A DNA stretch of 64,000 bases from Plectrocnemia conspersa (GCA_009617715.1 VTFK01000155.1:372001-436000); one strand, 5' to 3'. Shown: positions 50,601 to 60,260, numbered from the stretch's first letter. Made by a program: numbers and translations. Notes: a model not told the origin generated them from the letters alone.

Positions 50601-52649
50601 GGTTATTGGTGGTTAGGTTGTAAAACAGCATCGGCTGGTACCGTTTCAGGTAAGGGTAGACAAGTGGAGAATAGCCAACCGCTCGACGAAGACTCAGACG
50701 TCACCGACTTGATTAAAGATGGAGGTGAGATTGTTCGGGATGCTTATAAACATTAACTGCTTCAAATATGATATAATAAAATATCAATTAACCCTATATT
50801 TTTACAATTTAATATTAAACATCAAATTGATGCAGGTAACATTATATTCACCGATTAACATGAATATAAAACTTGTACATATGGACTTATATTTAACATT
50901 ATCTAGGGCAAATTATAATATTGTTTCATTCAAGTCGATATTATATATACTAATGTTAAGAAAAACATTGCTTATTTCAAACGTTCATCATCATTCGTTC
51001 ATATCTTATAAACAAAACCAACGTGAACGTATACAAAAATGCATCTCAAACAATCTCAAGTGATTGAAGAGAGCTTTAGACATTATATAATCAATAAAAA
51101 ATGTTTATTCAACTGATGTTAAGTATGATATCAAAAGCTCTGTTTATTAATAATGATAAAAATGGGTTTGATTAGTTAAATTAAAATCATTGACTTTCAT
51201 AAATTGTGTTACTATATTAACTATAGAATCCCATTTTTATTCTACAAGACTCCAAAATGTTAATCTATGCATGATTTTCATTTTATATATTGCACTTTGA
51301 GATTTTGTCAAAGCAACGTAGATATTTGCAATATTACATATATTTACTAGAACCGTGTTCGTACATATTGTTTATTTTTTTATGAACACGCCTACAGAAG
51401 AAGAAACTTCACATTAATTTTTATTTTTTAGACTACAATGCCTCGCCTCGTTTCATATTTTCATCCAAGCGATGAAAGACTGCCGCGGTTTAGGCAACTT
51501 CACGTGCTGTGTATCCTCATTGTACGTCGTCTGTTTTGTCTGCACATTTTTATATGTTGTACATTACAATCCATCGAATGGGCATAACATGCATGTCAGC
51601 TTTTTCATCTCACATTAATACACATACTGGGCAATACATACAAAACAAAATAACTAAGATATATTCATACGCACTGAATGTATACTACTTAACATAATTT
51701 TAATTGAAATCAATACAGGTATTTTTTTCTTTACAAATATTTTACATTTCTTTCTTGCACAATTTACAGTATACAACCAACCATCCGAAGAATCTGATTT
51801 CTTCCCATAGGATTTAAGCACTATTCTGTTCGTCTATCATTCTATGTATTTATAATTATCACTACTTAATAAACATGACCATAATGCAGAGGGAAGAGGT
51901 ACTCTCCAAAATCGATACGCTTTATGTACGTCTATTTATTTGTTATTGCTATGTATTGCTTTTTGTAGTATATAACCCTTGATTTACTATCATACTAATA
52001 CCTAATATTAAACTTTAAATTATTTAACGGTAATAAGGCATAACATTTTGTGTATATTTGTGTATTTAATACCTGTGATGTTTGTGTTGCATATTAAAAG
52101 TATTATTAGTGTGTAAATAACTGCATATTTGATAATGAAATACTACATAGTCATATCTAAAAAGTTTTTTAAGTATTTCTTAGATTTATATTAGTTAAAA
52201 TATTATTATATATTTATTTATTTTTTTATTTGGAATACCCAAATATTGAATTTGGTATTTTTACATTATTAAAAAAGCATGATTTAGAACTTATAATAAT
52301 TATGTAGTTCTAAAAGATTATATAACAGGTAAATAAAGGTATATAACAAATAAAAGTATATAAACAATTTAACTTTTAATATTTGGTATGACTGTATCAT
52401 AAAAGTATATAATATTATTTAACGCACTTAGTTTCTTATTTGATGCATTTGCATGGTATTTTTTATTCAGAAAAAAAATAAAATTTCACAACTGATAGTT
52501 TATTTATGATTTCAGTTAACAAAGACGAGAGAGATTTGGAGGATTCTCGCAACGGCTCTAATAGCATAGACAGGACATCGTCGTTAACGTTAATATTTAA
52601 CGTTATACCCTGCATTTGGTTGTTGGCTGTAAACCGAAGGATCGGATGA
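26637..52649 (+). CDS. Mmp1: Matrix metalloproteinase 1 (secreted/membrane-tethered), 11 coding exons
   Basis: Zinc endopeptidase that remodels extracellular matrix. Exons: 27387-27547 (preceded by 26637-26643 if the upstream ATG is used), 47633-47762, 48052-48159, 48967-49135, 49242-49317, 49384-49593, 49654-49807, 49875-50078, 50237-50493, 50565-50724 and 52516-52649. All have GT-AG borders and consistent phases. Counting from the ATG at 27392, the protein has 585 residues. In order: signal peptide core ([16 protein letters not shown]), peptidoglycan-binding-like prodomain, cysteine switch PRCGVKD (109-115), furin site RSKR (124-127), zinc site [11 protein letters not shown] (243-253) with Met-turn ALMAP, a short hinge, and a hemopexin domain from Cys314 to Cys507. 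The furin site means activation in the secretory pathway. Start choice: 27443 gives the most compact signal peptide; 27392 and 26637 add 17 and 21 residues. Exon 7 has a weak donor (GTCTCG). Close resemblance to fly Mmp1 rather than Mmp2 is from memory of the family. Confidence 0.92.
27893..27924. promoter_or_regulatory. Paired CACGTG E-boxes
   Basis: Two palindromic CACGTG sites at 27893-27898 and 27919-27924, 26 bp apart, lie about 350 bp into the first coding intron of Mmp1. CACGTG is bound by bHLH and bHLH-PAS factors. Functional role is inferred only from position and spacing. Confidence 0.3.
29024..29080. promoter_or_regulatory. CRE/ATF-type sites in Mmp1 intron 1
   Basis: A full palindromic TGACGTCA at 29024-29031 and a TGATGACGTCG site at 29071-29081 lie within a GC-richer island that also contains the palindrome CAGCAGCTGCTG. 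TGACGTCA binds CREB/ATF and some Jun heterodimers. Another full TGACGTCA lies at 35659-35666, close to an AP-1 word at 35721-35727. Confidence 0.35.
31105..31240 (-). repeat. Partial copy of the dispersed SINE-like repeat body
   Basis: Shares the GATTATGAAAATCT, ATTATATAATAATCACTAAT and AAAGACACTA words, in the same order and orientation, with the repeats at 5640-5860 and 17690-17810. The tail portion is absent. Confidence 0.45.
38392..38660. promoter_or_regulatory. AP-1 cluster with Grainyhead-like site (candidate wound-response enhancer)
   Basis: Three perfect AP-1 sites lie in 269 bp: TGACTCA 38392-38398, TGAGTCA 38452-38458 and TGACTCA 38654-38660. AAACCGGT at 38485-38492 resembles the Grainyhead consensus. 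Near-matches (TGACTCT, GAGTCATTC) lie between. Established knowledge: fly Mmp1 is a JNK/AP-1 target, and epidermal wound enhancers combine AP-1 and Grh sites. That this block acts so here is inference. Confidence 0.45.
38946..39301 (+). mobile_element. 5' end and N-terminus of a mariner-family transposon
   Basis: The start TGACGCCACTGGTTGTTATC at 38946 matches, in reverse orientation, the remnant at 986-1020. About 110 bp later the plus strand reads [14 protein letters not shown], then [26 protein letters not shown] and [11 protein letters not shown]. This is the order of the mariner N-terminal helix-turn-helix region (INRSEV, AFGDNVMS, YKRFKEGR, RPGRP). Stops interrupt it; the catalytic part is missing. 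Confidence 0.6.
40925..41072 (-). CDS. Candidate exon of an unrecognised gene nested antisense in Mmp1 intron 1
   Basis: On the minus strand an acceptor (TATCTCGTAG) precedes 49 open codons: [19 protein letters not shown], then [19 protein letters not shown] and [11 protein letters not shown]. They end at a good donor CAAG|GTGAGG. The island is GC-richer than the intron around it, and the other frames have stops. The acceptor's pyrimidine tract is poor and I find no partner exons, so it may be a conserved non-coding island instead. Confidence 0.25.
42720..43960. other. GC-richer, CpG-rich islands inside Mmp1 intron 1
   Basis: Two blocks, 42720-43070 and 43380-43960, stand out from the surrounding AT-rich intron by frequent CG dinucleotides and lack of AT runs. 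Short frames are open on both strands, as expected for such composition, but no frame continues across a block and no splice-bounded exon was found. Best guess is regulatory DNA. Confidence 0.4.
45745..46050 (+). mobile_element. tRNA-derived SINE with LINE-type 3' tail
   Basis: The head has a box A (TAGCGTAATCGG, 45757) and a box B (GGTTCGAGCCC, about 45797) in tRNA spacing. A body of about 150 bp follows, then a tail TTGTAACGCATTGGGCTTAA, CCTGTCAGGTTTCAACGG and an A+T-rich (ATAA)-like end near 46045. The T-arm does not close, so it is not a working tRNA gene. The tail matches the 3' end of the LINE at 21126-21838. It lies about 1.6 kb upstream of Mmp1 coding exon 2. Confidence 0.75.
48595..48783 (-). 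mobile_element. Short mariner transposase fragment in Mmp1 intron
   Basis: A 62-codon open frame on the minus strand ends [20 protein letters not shown], matching the first-Asp block of mariner transposases (FLxRIVTGDExWxxY). It lies in the 0.8 kb intron between Mmp1 exons 48052-48159 and 48967-49135. The upstream half does not match well, and no terminal repeats are evident. Confidence 0.5.
50565..50756 (+). CDS. Mmp1: Mmp1 exon 10 with read-through soluble C-terminus
   Basis: This exon closes the hemopexin domain ([10 protein letters not shown] with the last Cys). Unspliced, it continues through [16 protein letters not shown] to TAA at 50754-50756, giving a soluble 551-residue form without a hydrophobic tail. 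Two phase-1 donors lie inside: CAG|GTAAGG at 50649/50650 and GAG|GTGAGA at 50724/50725. Either can be spliced in frame to the exons at 51432 or 52516. A poly(A) signal (AATAAA) lies at 51093-51098. Confidence 0.6.
   Translation, partial: VDLADPAFPRSTGYWWLGCKTASAGTVSGKGRQVENSQPLDEDSDVTDLIKDGGEIVRDAYKH
51432..51475 (+). CDS. Mmp1: Possible third alternative Mmp1 C-terminus
   Basis: After a strong acceptor (TTTTTATTTTTTAG) a phase-1 entry reads (D)[13 protein letters not shown] and stops, giving a form of about 555 residues with a short basic, non-hydrophobic tail. The phase suits both donors of exon 10. The sequence that follows is GC-richer than the intron and could be untranslated region. 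Splicing to this site is inferred. Confidence 0.35.
52516..52649 (+). CDS. Mmp1: Mmp1 terminal exon encoding a membrane/GPI-type tail
   Basis: Acceptor TATGATTTCAG, then phase-1 entry [39 protein letters not shown] and NRRIG stop. The small-residue stretch NGSNS before a 16-residue hydrophobic segment is the layout of a GPI-attachment signal. The short charged end (NRRIG) is less typical and would also fit a single-pass anchor with a tiny cytoplasmic tail. Established knowledge: fly Mmp1 has both secreted and GPI-anchored isoforms. A poly(A) signal AATAAA lies at 52728-52733. Confidence 0.75.
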
Positions 52650-52727
52650 ACGAACTAAGAGAAAATAATAGGAATCCTTCAAAACTGTGATCGTCTTTAC
52701 TGTGCATATGTAAAATATTTGTGTTTA

Positions 52728-52733
52728 AATAAA
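52728..52733 (+). terminator. Poly(A) signal after the Mmp1 membrane-tail exon
   Basis: AATAAA 79 bp after the stop of the long form. Further AATAAA words occur about 290 bp on, so longer 3' ends are possible. Confidence 0.5.
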
Positions 52734-53801
52734 CAAGTCTGAGTGACAACGCCAACAACGGAAATAATGTGTAATATATCGATAGAGACTATAACGATTG
52801 CACGTAAATATGCGTTGGCAGTTCTAAAACAATTGATCTCGCGATCGATATAGTTCTAGTTTTTAAGCGCATTATGTGACCACCTAGTTAAATTATTTTT
52901 ATACAATTGAAATGAAACAGTTGTGAAAATCGAGTGAAGCAATCAATGACTTTTTTATATATAACTGTGTATGTGTGATAATTTTTCTGATGAAGTTTAT
53001 TTTTGGCGAAAAATAAATTACATAGATAGTATTTATATTCTATATTTTATGACTGATGTGTAAAGTATATATTTTTCTAGATGATTTATACATATTTCGT
53101 ATGTTTACATGTATATAACGTATGTATGTGTGTACACGAAATATATTTTTATATGAATAAATTCATATATTAATTGAAATGTTGTATTTTCTATGAATCA
53201 CCTGATAATTTCTATAAATATGAATATATTACGTTGCATTAAAAAAATTAATAATATTTTTTTATATTACTAAAGGTCAAAGATTTGGTAGCAATCTTCG
53301 AACAACCATAAAAGATATCGTATTTAATAAGCAATTAAAGACATACAATTAAATATTATTTTAATTCTCAAGTTTTTGGACGCGAATTCTGACAAGGTTT
53401 GCTTTAATTAACATTTGCCCTTTTAATCTAAAAAGTAACCCAATGAAAATCTAAAATGTCGTTCTTCTGTACAAGATTCGAATTTTTTACAAAATTGTTT
53501 CTATATCCTTACAATTTGTAACTCTTTAAGAAACTAAGAATAAGTTTTTAAAATATAAAAAAATAATTATTAAAATAATATACATATTCAAATACATACC
53601 ATAGCTTTTCAATTATTAAATAATCGATTAATCCAATATGCAGTAAACACGTTTAAATTTAATAACAAAGTACAAAGTTTTATTAATTATTTTTAAGTTA
53701 TAACAATTTAAATATGGTCATATAATTAAGTCATTTAGTTCATAAATTAATATTTTGCAATCATTTTTAATCAATCCATGTACAGTTTGTATAATAATTA
53801 G

Positions 53802-54020
53802 TATGTACATTTGAAGTCTTCGTAGCTTGTCTGTGTCTGAAAAATCCAGTCATCTCCGAAGATCAGTTTCAGCTCAGGGGAACTCAGGTAAAAGTTCATA
53901 ATAAAGTGCTAACGGAAACGAGTTCCGAATGGAAGTATCGATATAGGTACTATGTATCCGCTGTTATACGTTTGGGTCGCATGGGGGAGATTTCGTGCTC
54001 GCCCACTTTTCGATGCAACG
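53802..54020 (+). CDS. Candidate internal exon, symmetric phase 1-1, possible LDL-receptor-A start
   Basis: After an acceptor (TTGTATAATAATTAG) two bases and 72 open codons run to a donor AACG|GTAAAT: CTFEVFVACLCLKNPVISED, QFQLRGTQVKVHNKVLTE, TSSEWKYRYRYYVSAVIRLG, then RMGEISCSPTFRCNG. The ending CSPTFRCNG resembles the first half of an LDL-receptor class A repeat, which is often split by an intron at RCNG|GRC. A 1-1 exon suits an extracellular module. The middle looks beta-strand rich but I cannot assign a domain. The opposite strand is also nearly open (one TAG), so strand is not certain. No partner exons were found in the AT-rich flanks. Confidence 0.4.
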
Positions 54021-54969
54021 GTAAATTACAATAATTTTGAAGTGTAACTGAATTTGTTACTATCCATCTGCTTTCTTACTTAAACGTGTGTTGTATTGAG
54101 TGGAAATCTGTCGACTAACAACGTGCCGTTTAACATCTTAGTGTTCACTATAATAATAAATTGCACTTTATTAAAACTTGTGATGATCATTTTGCTAATT
54201 CCTTTAAAATTATAGAGCGTCACGTGTAAGGTAACACTTGTCAGACAAATGCTTAACAACATGCCGCCATATCGTAAAGACTAAAGATGTCAGTTTATGC
54301 CGCTTTTAACGCATTATAAGTTTTTTTCACGGTCTATTTTAATAAAATCCTTAGGCCTGTTTTGTAGGCTCCGATTATCCCTGATAGACCATACAATAAT
54401 ATATTGTACAATACATAAATATGTCCTTAACTGGACTAGATTAGACGTTAGCTTGTGAAGTGAAAGTGAACGATTCCTTGACCAATCTGTATGATTTGGA
54501 ATTAAACTTTAATTTTATCTAATATTTTTTGTTTTAATCTGGTAAATATATTATTATTCTAATCTAGCTATGTCTAACAATGTAATTGCTTTGAATTATG
54601 TAAGTTAGGCAAAAGTGGAATTTGTACCTGCTTGTTCTGAGACGGTTTTTTGACACGCATATTTACGTATTTAGAAAATCAGAAGTGTTCATCAAGACAC
54701 TAACACTGGAGTAATAAATTTTACAGAATTACTAGCAATCACTGAAATCTTCTTCATGTCTTCTGACGTGACCAGAAAATCTAATCCCATAATCCCGCAT
54801 GATCCCGAAAATGTTGCGATTGTCTTAATTAAAAACAATGAAGTCTTAATCTAGACAAATTTTAATTGTTTGGTGCATGTATAGAATTACTAAGCGCCTA
54901 GAAAAGCACCGTAGTTTATTGGGTAATGATATATATATACTAGTTTACCTACAAAATGGTACGCGTTGG

Positions 54970-55078
54970 AAAAGTCATTACAGAACACCAATTATACATC
55001 GTTCATTATTTCTGTAGTCACCTCGCTAAAAGTCATACCAGAACACCAATTATACATCGTTCATTATTTCTGTAGTCA
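54970..55078 (+). repeat. 51 bp tandem duplication
   Basis: 54970-55020 and 55028-55078 are the same 51 bases (beginning AAAAGTCAT, ending TTCTGTAGTCA) with two mismatches, offset by 58 bp. High identity suggests a recent event. Confidence 0.9.
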
Positions 55079-56323
55079 TTAAAAAATATTTCAGTTCAAC
55101 TCTCGGAATAGTTTTTATAACAAAACAGCGATTTATATTCTTCATTTTGAGTATTTAAAAACGCTAATATATTTACCATTTTTTTAAAGACATTCAATGA
55201 AGTAAAATAGTTGAAATTATGGAAGTTTCAAATTAGCTGTCGACGTAATTTTAACTTGTGCTTAATAGATTAGATAGCAATTTTTATGCGATAAGCATCT
55301 TATCGTGTTTTCAGTAACAACTCGTATAACTATTAAAGAAACAATAAAACTTTTGTTAAAGTATTATCTAAATATCATTTCATTCAGAACCTTTTTAAGT
55401 GAACGTTCGACGATAAGACAACAGTTACTTACCGCGATAACAATTTTGTGTTTGTCTATTCAACTTTAAACTGTCATTGACCATTAAAAAATCTCGAAAA
55501 ATAATTGTCAACTATTGTTTTTTTTAAGAAAATGTCAAGGCCTAAATGGAAACCGTTAAAGGTTAATTGGTTGCGAAGATCTTGAATATTTTTTTAGTAA
55601 ATTTATATTTTATTTTTCAAATGCATGTGGCCGCTTAGCGCATATCTTTTTCATATTTTACTACTAAATTTTAAATTTACTGGACGCGCTCTGTAATATT
55701 TTATAACATTCACTTTATTATCGACATGAATAATAAAGGAATGTTAATACCATTTCAATAGCAATTATTAATTTTTACCTTAAAGTAGACTTTAATTTTC
55801 CACGACCAGTTTATTTGCTTGTTTCTAATTGTTGGTTTGATATTTCACTTTATGACTAAAAATACTATATAAAATAGATATAAAAAATAGATAGCATCAA
55901 TGAACTTCAGAAACAAATGTTCTAACAAATGTTAGACAAATTTTGAAAACAATATAAATTTTATTACTAATAATATATTTTGCCATTAGAATAATTTGGT
56001 AAAAATATTATGTGAAATATAAAAAGTAAAAGGGGGGTGGATCATTTAATATAGGCGACTCAGGAAATTCAATTACTGAACCATTATTACCGAAAATTAA
56101 AAAAAATATCTTTTTAAAATAAATATATTTATACTCCAAGAATTGTATCAATCCTAAACCGTAATATTTTATTCGTTGATGGAACTATAATTTAAAACAT
56201 CATTGATATTAAATCATTGTCAGATATTAATTGACAGTTTTATATATAAATATATTTTTTTATAAATATGTATCAACTGAATGCAGTACTTACAATGTGT
56301 GACGACGCTGCACTTTTTTAAGA

Positions 56324-56387
56324 ATTGCTATTCTCGTGATTTTCGATGAAAATAATTATTTTAATCAAAAATCACGAGAATAGCAAT
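56324..56387. repeat. Perfect 20 bp inverted repeat (hairpin)
   Basis: ATTGCTATTCTCGTGATTTT at 56324-56343 is the exact reverse complement of 56368-56387, separated by 24 bases. The hairpin is more GC-rich and more exact than its surroundings. Confidence 0.9.
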
Positions 56388-56586
56388 AATAAATTGTAAC
56401 GTAGCAATGTCCTTATATTTTTTAAATTTCACCAAAATATTCATGTAACTTGTGCAATTTTAGAATTTTAAATAGTAAGTTTTAAAATATAACAGTTCAA
56501 AATTAGAACTATTTAATAAAATAAAATAAAAAAATGCACACTTTTCACCAGATTTACAGCAATATCAAAGAAAAGGGATATTTTAT

Positions 56587-56715
56587 TGCTATTTATACAG
56601 TGCTACTTATAAAATGTTAAATGCTATTTATAATCAATATTTGCTATTTATATAAATATTTGCTATTAATATAAATATTTGCTACTTATTAAATGATAAA
56701 TGCTGCTTATAAAAT
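56587..56715 (+). repeat. Tandem array of TGCTATTTAT-type units
   Basis: About seven units beginning TGCT(A/G)(T/C)TTAT, with starts near 56587, 56601, 56622, 56642, 56661, 56680 and 56701, so spaced 14-21 bp, some followed by ATAAATATT. A short degenerate minisatellite. Confidence 0.75.
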
Positions 56716-57289
56716 GAGAATAGTTTTTCATGAAAATAGTATTTATTAAAAGTATAAAAAAATGGTTTGGGCCTAATTTACATATACCATTAACAAATTA
56801 ATTATCGGCCACTTTTAAAAGATCCTAAAACGCATTATATTTTATGCAAAATATACTTACTTTATTATAAATATGAAATGCCTAAAACATTTTCACACAA
56901 CATTCTCTTTTGCCCACTACTCCGTCGCCCTCCATGACTCCTACATCGCCCACCAAATTCCTCCGGAGCCACTGAGATTCCTCCATCATCCACCGATGGT
57001 CATTATTGCCCTCTTTAAGAACCTATGAATTAGATATGTTTTTAAAACTAATTATGCAATTAAGCCAAATTAAGAGATTATTAAATTTGAAAAAAGCAAG
57101 GGTTTTACCAGGGTTGAAAAAAAAGAAGTAGGTCGTGAAAAATAAGAAGTAGGAATTATCTATGCAAATTTATATAAATTTGATTGTTTTTATTTTTTTT
57201 TGTTTTTAAAATAATATTCTAAGAATGTATGTATAATTTTAATAGTCATAGAGGGTGGAGAGCATTTTTTTCAGCTTCTCTCTAGCATA

Positions 57290-57666
57290 AGACTCGTAAA
57301 GCGCCACCGGTGTTTTGTGCAAAAAGGGGAGAAAAGCACAGGTTTTTCCCTGGGGTTGCCGTCGCGGAAAATCGGGGTAGACTCGTCCGCTTCGGAGGTG
57401 TTTTTGCGGGGCGGCCACTCGGGCGGCGGAGCGGTCGGGGGCAGCAGGGCAGGAGGCAGTGCGCGCGCATGTGCTCGGCGGCTCGGCGCGCGTGTCGACG
57501 TCGGTCGGTGGGCGCGCGCCGGCTCGTTACGTAACGGTCGGCGGTCGGCGGTCGCGGGCGGCGGTGGGATCGTGCCGGCGGGCATGGGCCTTCGCGGCGG
57601 GCCGGCGGGCGCTGAGCGCTGAGCGCGCGGAGCCGGGGGCTGGCGGCAGCATGCGCGCGGCCCGAC
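57290..57666 (+). promoter_or_regulatory. GC-rich 5' region of the NALF1-like gene
   Basis: Abrupt change from AT-rich DNA to a CpG-dense, very GC-rich stretch that continues into coding sequence. All six frames are open for long distances here purely from composition, so these frames are not evidence of genes. Probably promoter and 5' untranslated region. Confidence 0.5.
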
Positions 57667-58070
57667 ATGCGCCCCCCCCGGCTGCTGCTGGCCGCGCTGC
57701 TGGCGCTGCTCGCGCTCGCCGCCGCCGGCCACCTGCGCCGCCGGAACCCTGGATGAGCGCGTGCGACCTGGAGGGGCCGCAGGCCGAGAACCAAGCGGAG
57801 AGGACGGCGCGCGACATCTGCGCGGGCGGCCCGAGCGCCTTGCGCGCGGCCAGGTTGCCCCATTGCCGGGAGCGCGCCGTGCTGCCCGCCCTGGACGCGC
57901 GCGCTCGCCGGCACGCGCTTCAGGGCGGCGAGCGTTGCGCTCGCGCCGTCTCCGACGTGCTCCAGCTGGACGCCCTGGCCGAGACGGCTGCCTCGGATCT
58001 CGACAGCATCCTCGCGCGCTACGACTGCGGCCAGACCTTCTCCGTCATCCACAACTGCCGAGATTGCCAG
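57667..58070 (+). CDS. NALF1: NALF1/NLF-1-like protein, first exon (NALCN channel auxiliary folding factor), frame break after signal peptide
   Basis: Family knowledge: NALF1/NLF-1 is an ER/membrane protein needed for folding and delivery of the NALCN sodium-leak channel. Seen: an ATG at 57667 opens a strong signal peptide (MRPPRLLLAALLALLALAAAG), which ends at TGA 57754 in its own frame. The body is read one frame over from about 57750: WMSACDLEG, ERTARDICAGG, LPHCRERAVLPALDARARRH, ERCARAVSDVLQLDALAETA, then LDSILARYDCGQTFSVIHNC and RDCQ. The last part parallels the vertebrate NALF block (KRYxxSxxYSVxxCxxDCK). It ends at CAG|GTAGCC, phase 0. C/G third codon positions are strongly preferred in both frames. 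Joining them needs one added base (or two removed) between about 57715 and 57750, so an assembly error or a true break must be assumed. Later exons are not in the window. Confidence 0.62.
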
Positions 58071-58239
58071 GTAGCCCACATATCGATCCGCGGACGCATC
58101 TTGTTTACGACGGTCGCCAGGCGACGCGCTCCTAACCTGCACTCGCACCTAACTATCACCCTATCTGAAAACGAGACCGAGACGCACAGTTCTCCTCGGA
58201 ACTCTATCACAAGCAAAAGCCTTTTGCGATCGATTCAAC

Positions 58240-58330
58240 ACCAGCGCGATAGAGCAGTGGTTACAGCCAATGCTTATAAATTAAAGGTCGCGGGTTCGAA
58301 TCTCACGAGATCCCGCGAATTTTTAAATTT
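58240..58330 (+). mobile_element. tRNA-derived SINE head
   Basis: GATAGAGCAGTGG (box A-like, 58244) and GGTTCGAATCT (box B, about 58293) are in tRNA spacing, followed by CACGAGATCCCGCG and AT-rich DNA. The T-stem and acceptor stem do not pair, so it is not a functional tRNA. It differs in sequence from the SINE heads at 14.2 and 45.7 kb, implying a separate family. The 3' end is not defined. Confidence 0.5.
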
Positions 58331-59867
58331 ACTACCACGTTTGAAGGATCGGAATTAATGTTTATTAGTTATTTAATTCCACATTAGTACGATAATATAA
58401 CAACACACAACATACGTGATTTTACAACTCAAGCTAACCAACAACTCGACCTTGACGAATAGCGATTAGATCCATTCTAAAACATTATCAGAATTCGCCC
58501 TTATATATAAAAATGGGTCCACGAAATCCTCAATATCCCCATATAGACAGGTTATGATTGGCATGGTTACTGCTATTTTTTATATAAAGTAAATGTATCA
58601 GTGATTATGCTTAAAACTTTGTACTTAATATAGTATCTAAAATAATTTGCTCATAAATATATTCAGTGACAACATTTTCAACCTCTATGATCAATTTTAC
58701 AGTGCAATGTATGTATAATTATGATATAAAACTTTGAAATAGGTGTGTACTTGAATATCTTAAAATAATGTATTCTGCTTTTCCGGATATATTCTATCCA
58801 AATACAATTTTTCCCCTTCCCAAATTTTTTATCTTGCCAGTTGATGTCCCTAAAAAAATACTTGTGAACAATTCACCAACTTATTTTATTATACTAAACC
58901 ATAAGTGATGATTTGTATTGTTATTTTAAATTTACACAATTTGAAATTAAACTAAAAATAAAACAAATTTCTGTGATCAAATCAAATCAAATTCACCACT
59001 TGACACGTGAGATAATCGCTCGCTGTCAATTTTTTTTAAAAATAGGCCATAACACAGCTTTCTGCGTTGAAGAATAGCTTTTACTAGTTTATCATTTGGT
59101 GAACCTTAATATTATTTATTTACGTTAATACGCTACTTTCAACAAGGCTTAACATACCTAATTAGTTTAATATATTATTTGTATAACTGCAATTTATTAT
59201 AGAGCCTTCATAAGACTCGATTCGAGCTTTATCGTTCAGCTAAAAATATATCGTATATTCGTACGATAAAAGTCAGATCGTTTAAATAGGGCTTTAGTGA
59301 AACCTGGATATATTACACAATACAGCAAAAACCCTCCGAAATTGTAATATACATATATACATTTTCAAAAAAGATTTGTCTAATGCTTTCGAAACTTGGT
59401 CACAATTATAATATTTACACACATCCGAAATTCGGCTATAACCATTCATAAATTTTAATATGTACATATTATACATTCATATATACATATGAACATACAT
59501 ACATATATGTACATTGTATATATTTTATTTGAATTCCCAAAGAACAGTGATTGGGAATATTAAGGGCGAACTTATATCACGCAATTCATCTGTAGTTTGT
59601 TGAATTATAGTAAATTTTTCATCATTATCTAGCATAGTTTCACTGAAGACTATTTCTTATTTTAACAAGAATTTACATATACTTAGAAATAATTTTCTTT
59701 ATTTTACTTTCGAGGTTAGAGAAATATTATTATAAAATGAAAAAAATAAACCTTGTTGAGTTCATCCCTAAAATTATAAACTTAATTTTTTCCTTGTATC
59801 GTATAATCCTGTATTTTTTCGCTATAAGCTAAATTTAGCTAGCTATTCTTTTTTTTTTTTAAATGGT

Positions 59868-59893
59868 ATGTATGGTATATATATACCATACAT
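59868..59893. repeat. Perfect 26 bp palindrome
   Basis: Bases 59868-59880 are exactly the reverse complement of 59881-59893 (core GGTATATATATACC). Long for chance even in AT-rich DNA, but half of it is simple AT sequence. Confidence 0.85.
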
Positions 59894-59894
59894 G

Positions 59895-60260
59895 CACGAC
59901 CTATCTCGAGTTTAATTTAAATTATCATGATATTTATCTCTGAGATCAGGAAAATCTAGGAAAACCTAATATGTGATAATCTAGCAAAGATAAACATCGT
60001 TCTTTATCGCTAATATAACTATGATCATACACAAAACGAAGTTGAATTTACCATCTTTCTGTATATCTGAGAATATTTCGAGAATGGATTGATTGAAAAA
60101 GTTAGGAAAGCCTTATCTGAGATAATTTATCAAAATTATAATATAATAATTCTTTATTTCGATCTTCCAAGCACGATAAATTTTAAAACATGTATGTATG
60201 GTATTCAAACCTAAGTATTTCATGTAATAGTTATTGCTTTTCACTACTGATCTATCGTTT
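59895..60260 (-). repeat. Degraded dispersed repeat copies
   Basis: GCACGACCTATCTCGAGTTTA and GAGATCAGGAAAATCTA match 5695-5750, and TTATTTCGATCTTCCAAGC at 60150 matches the 5795 and 17770 copies. An interposed block (CTAATATAACTATGATCATA to ATATTTCGAGAA, 60010-60082) recurs at 62868-62939. Old, nested copies. Confidence 0.45.

Larger units (their letters stand above)
54021..57289. other. AT-rich region between Mmp1 and the NALF1-like gene
   Basis: No supported gene. It contains a tandem duplication (54970-55078), a perfect 20 bp inverted repeat (56324-56387), a short-unit tandem array (56587-56715) and a pyrimidine-rich, GC-richer patch at about 56895-57015. In that patch one frame reads LPTTPSPSMTPTSPTKFLRS then stop, and the other strand is equally open. 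Confidence 0.5.

Noticed and set aside
57282..58148. 288-codon minus-strand open frame, and several other long frames, across the GC-rich block
   Set aside because: All frames are open because of extreme GC content. The minus frame has no motif and overlaps the plus-strand NALF1-like body, whose third codon positions are strongly C/G-biased.
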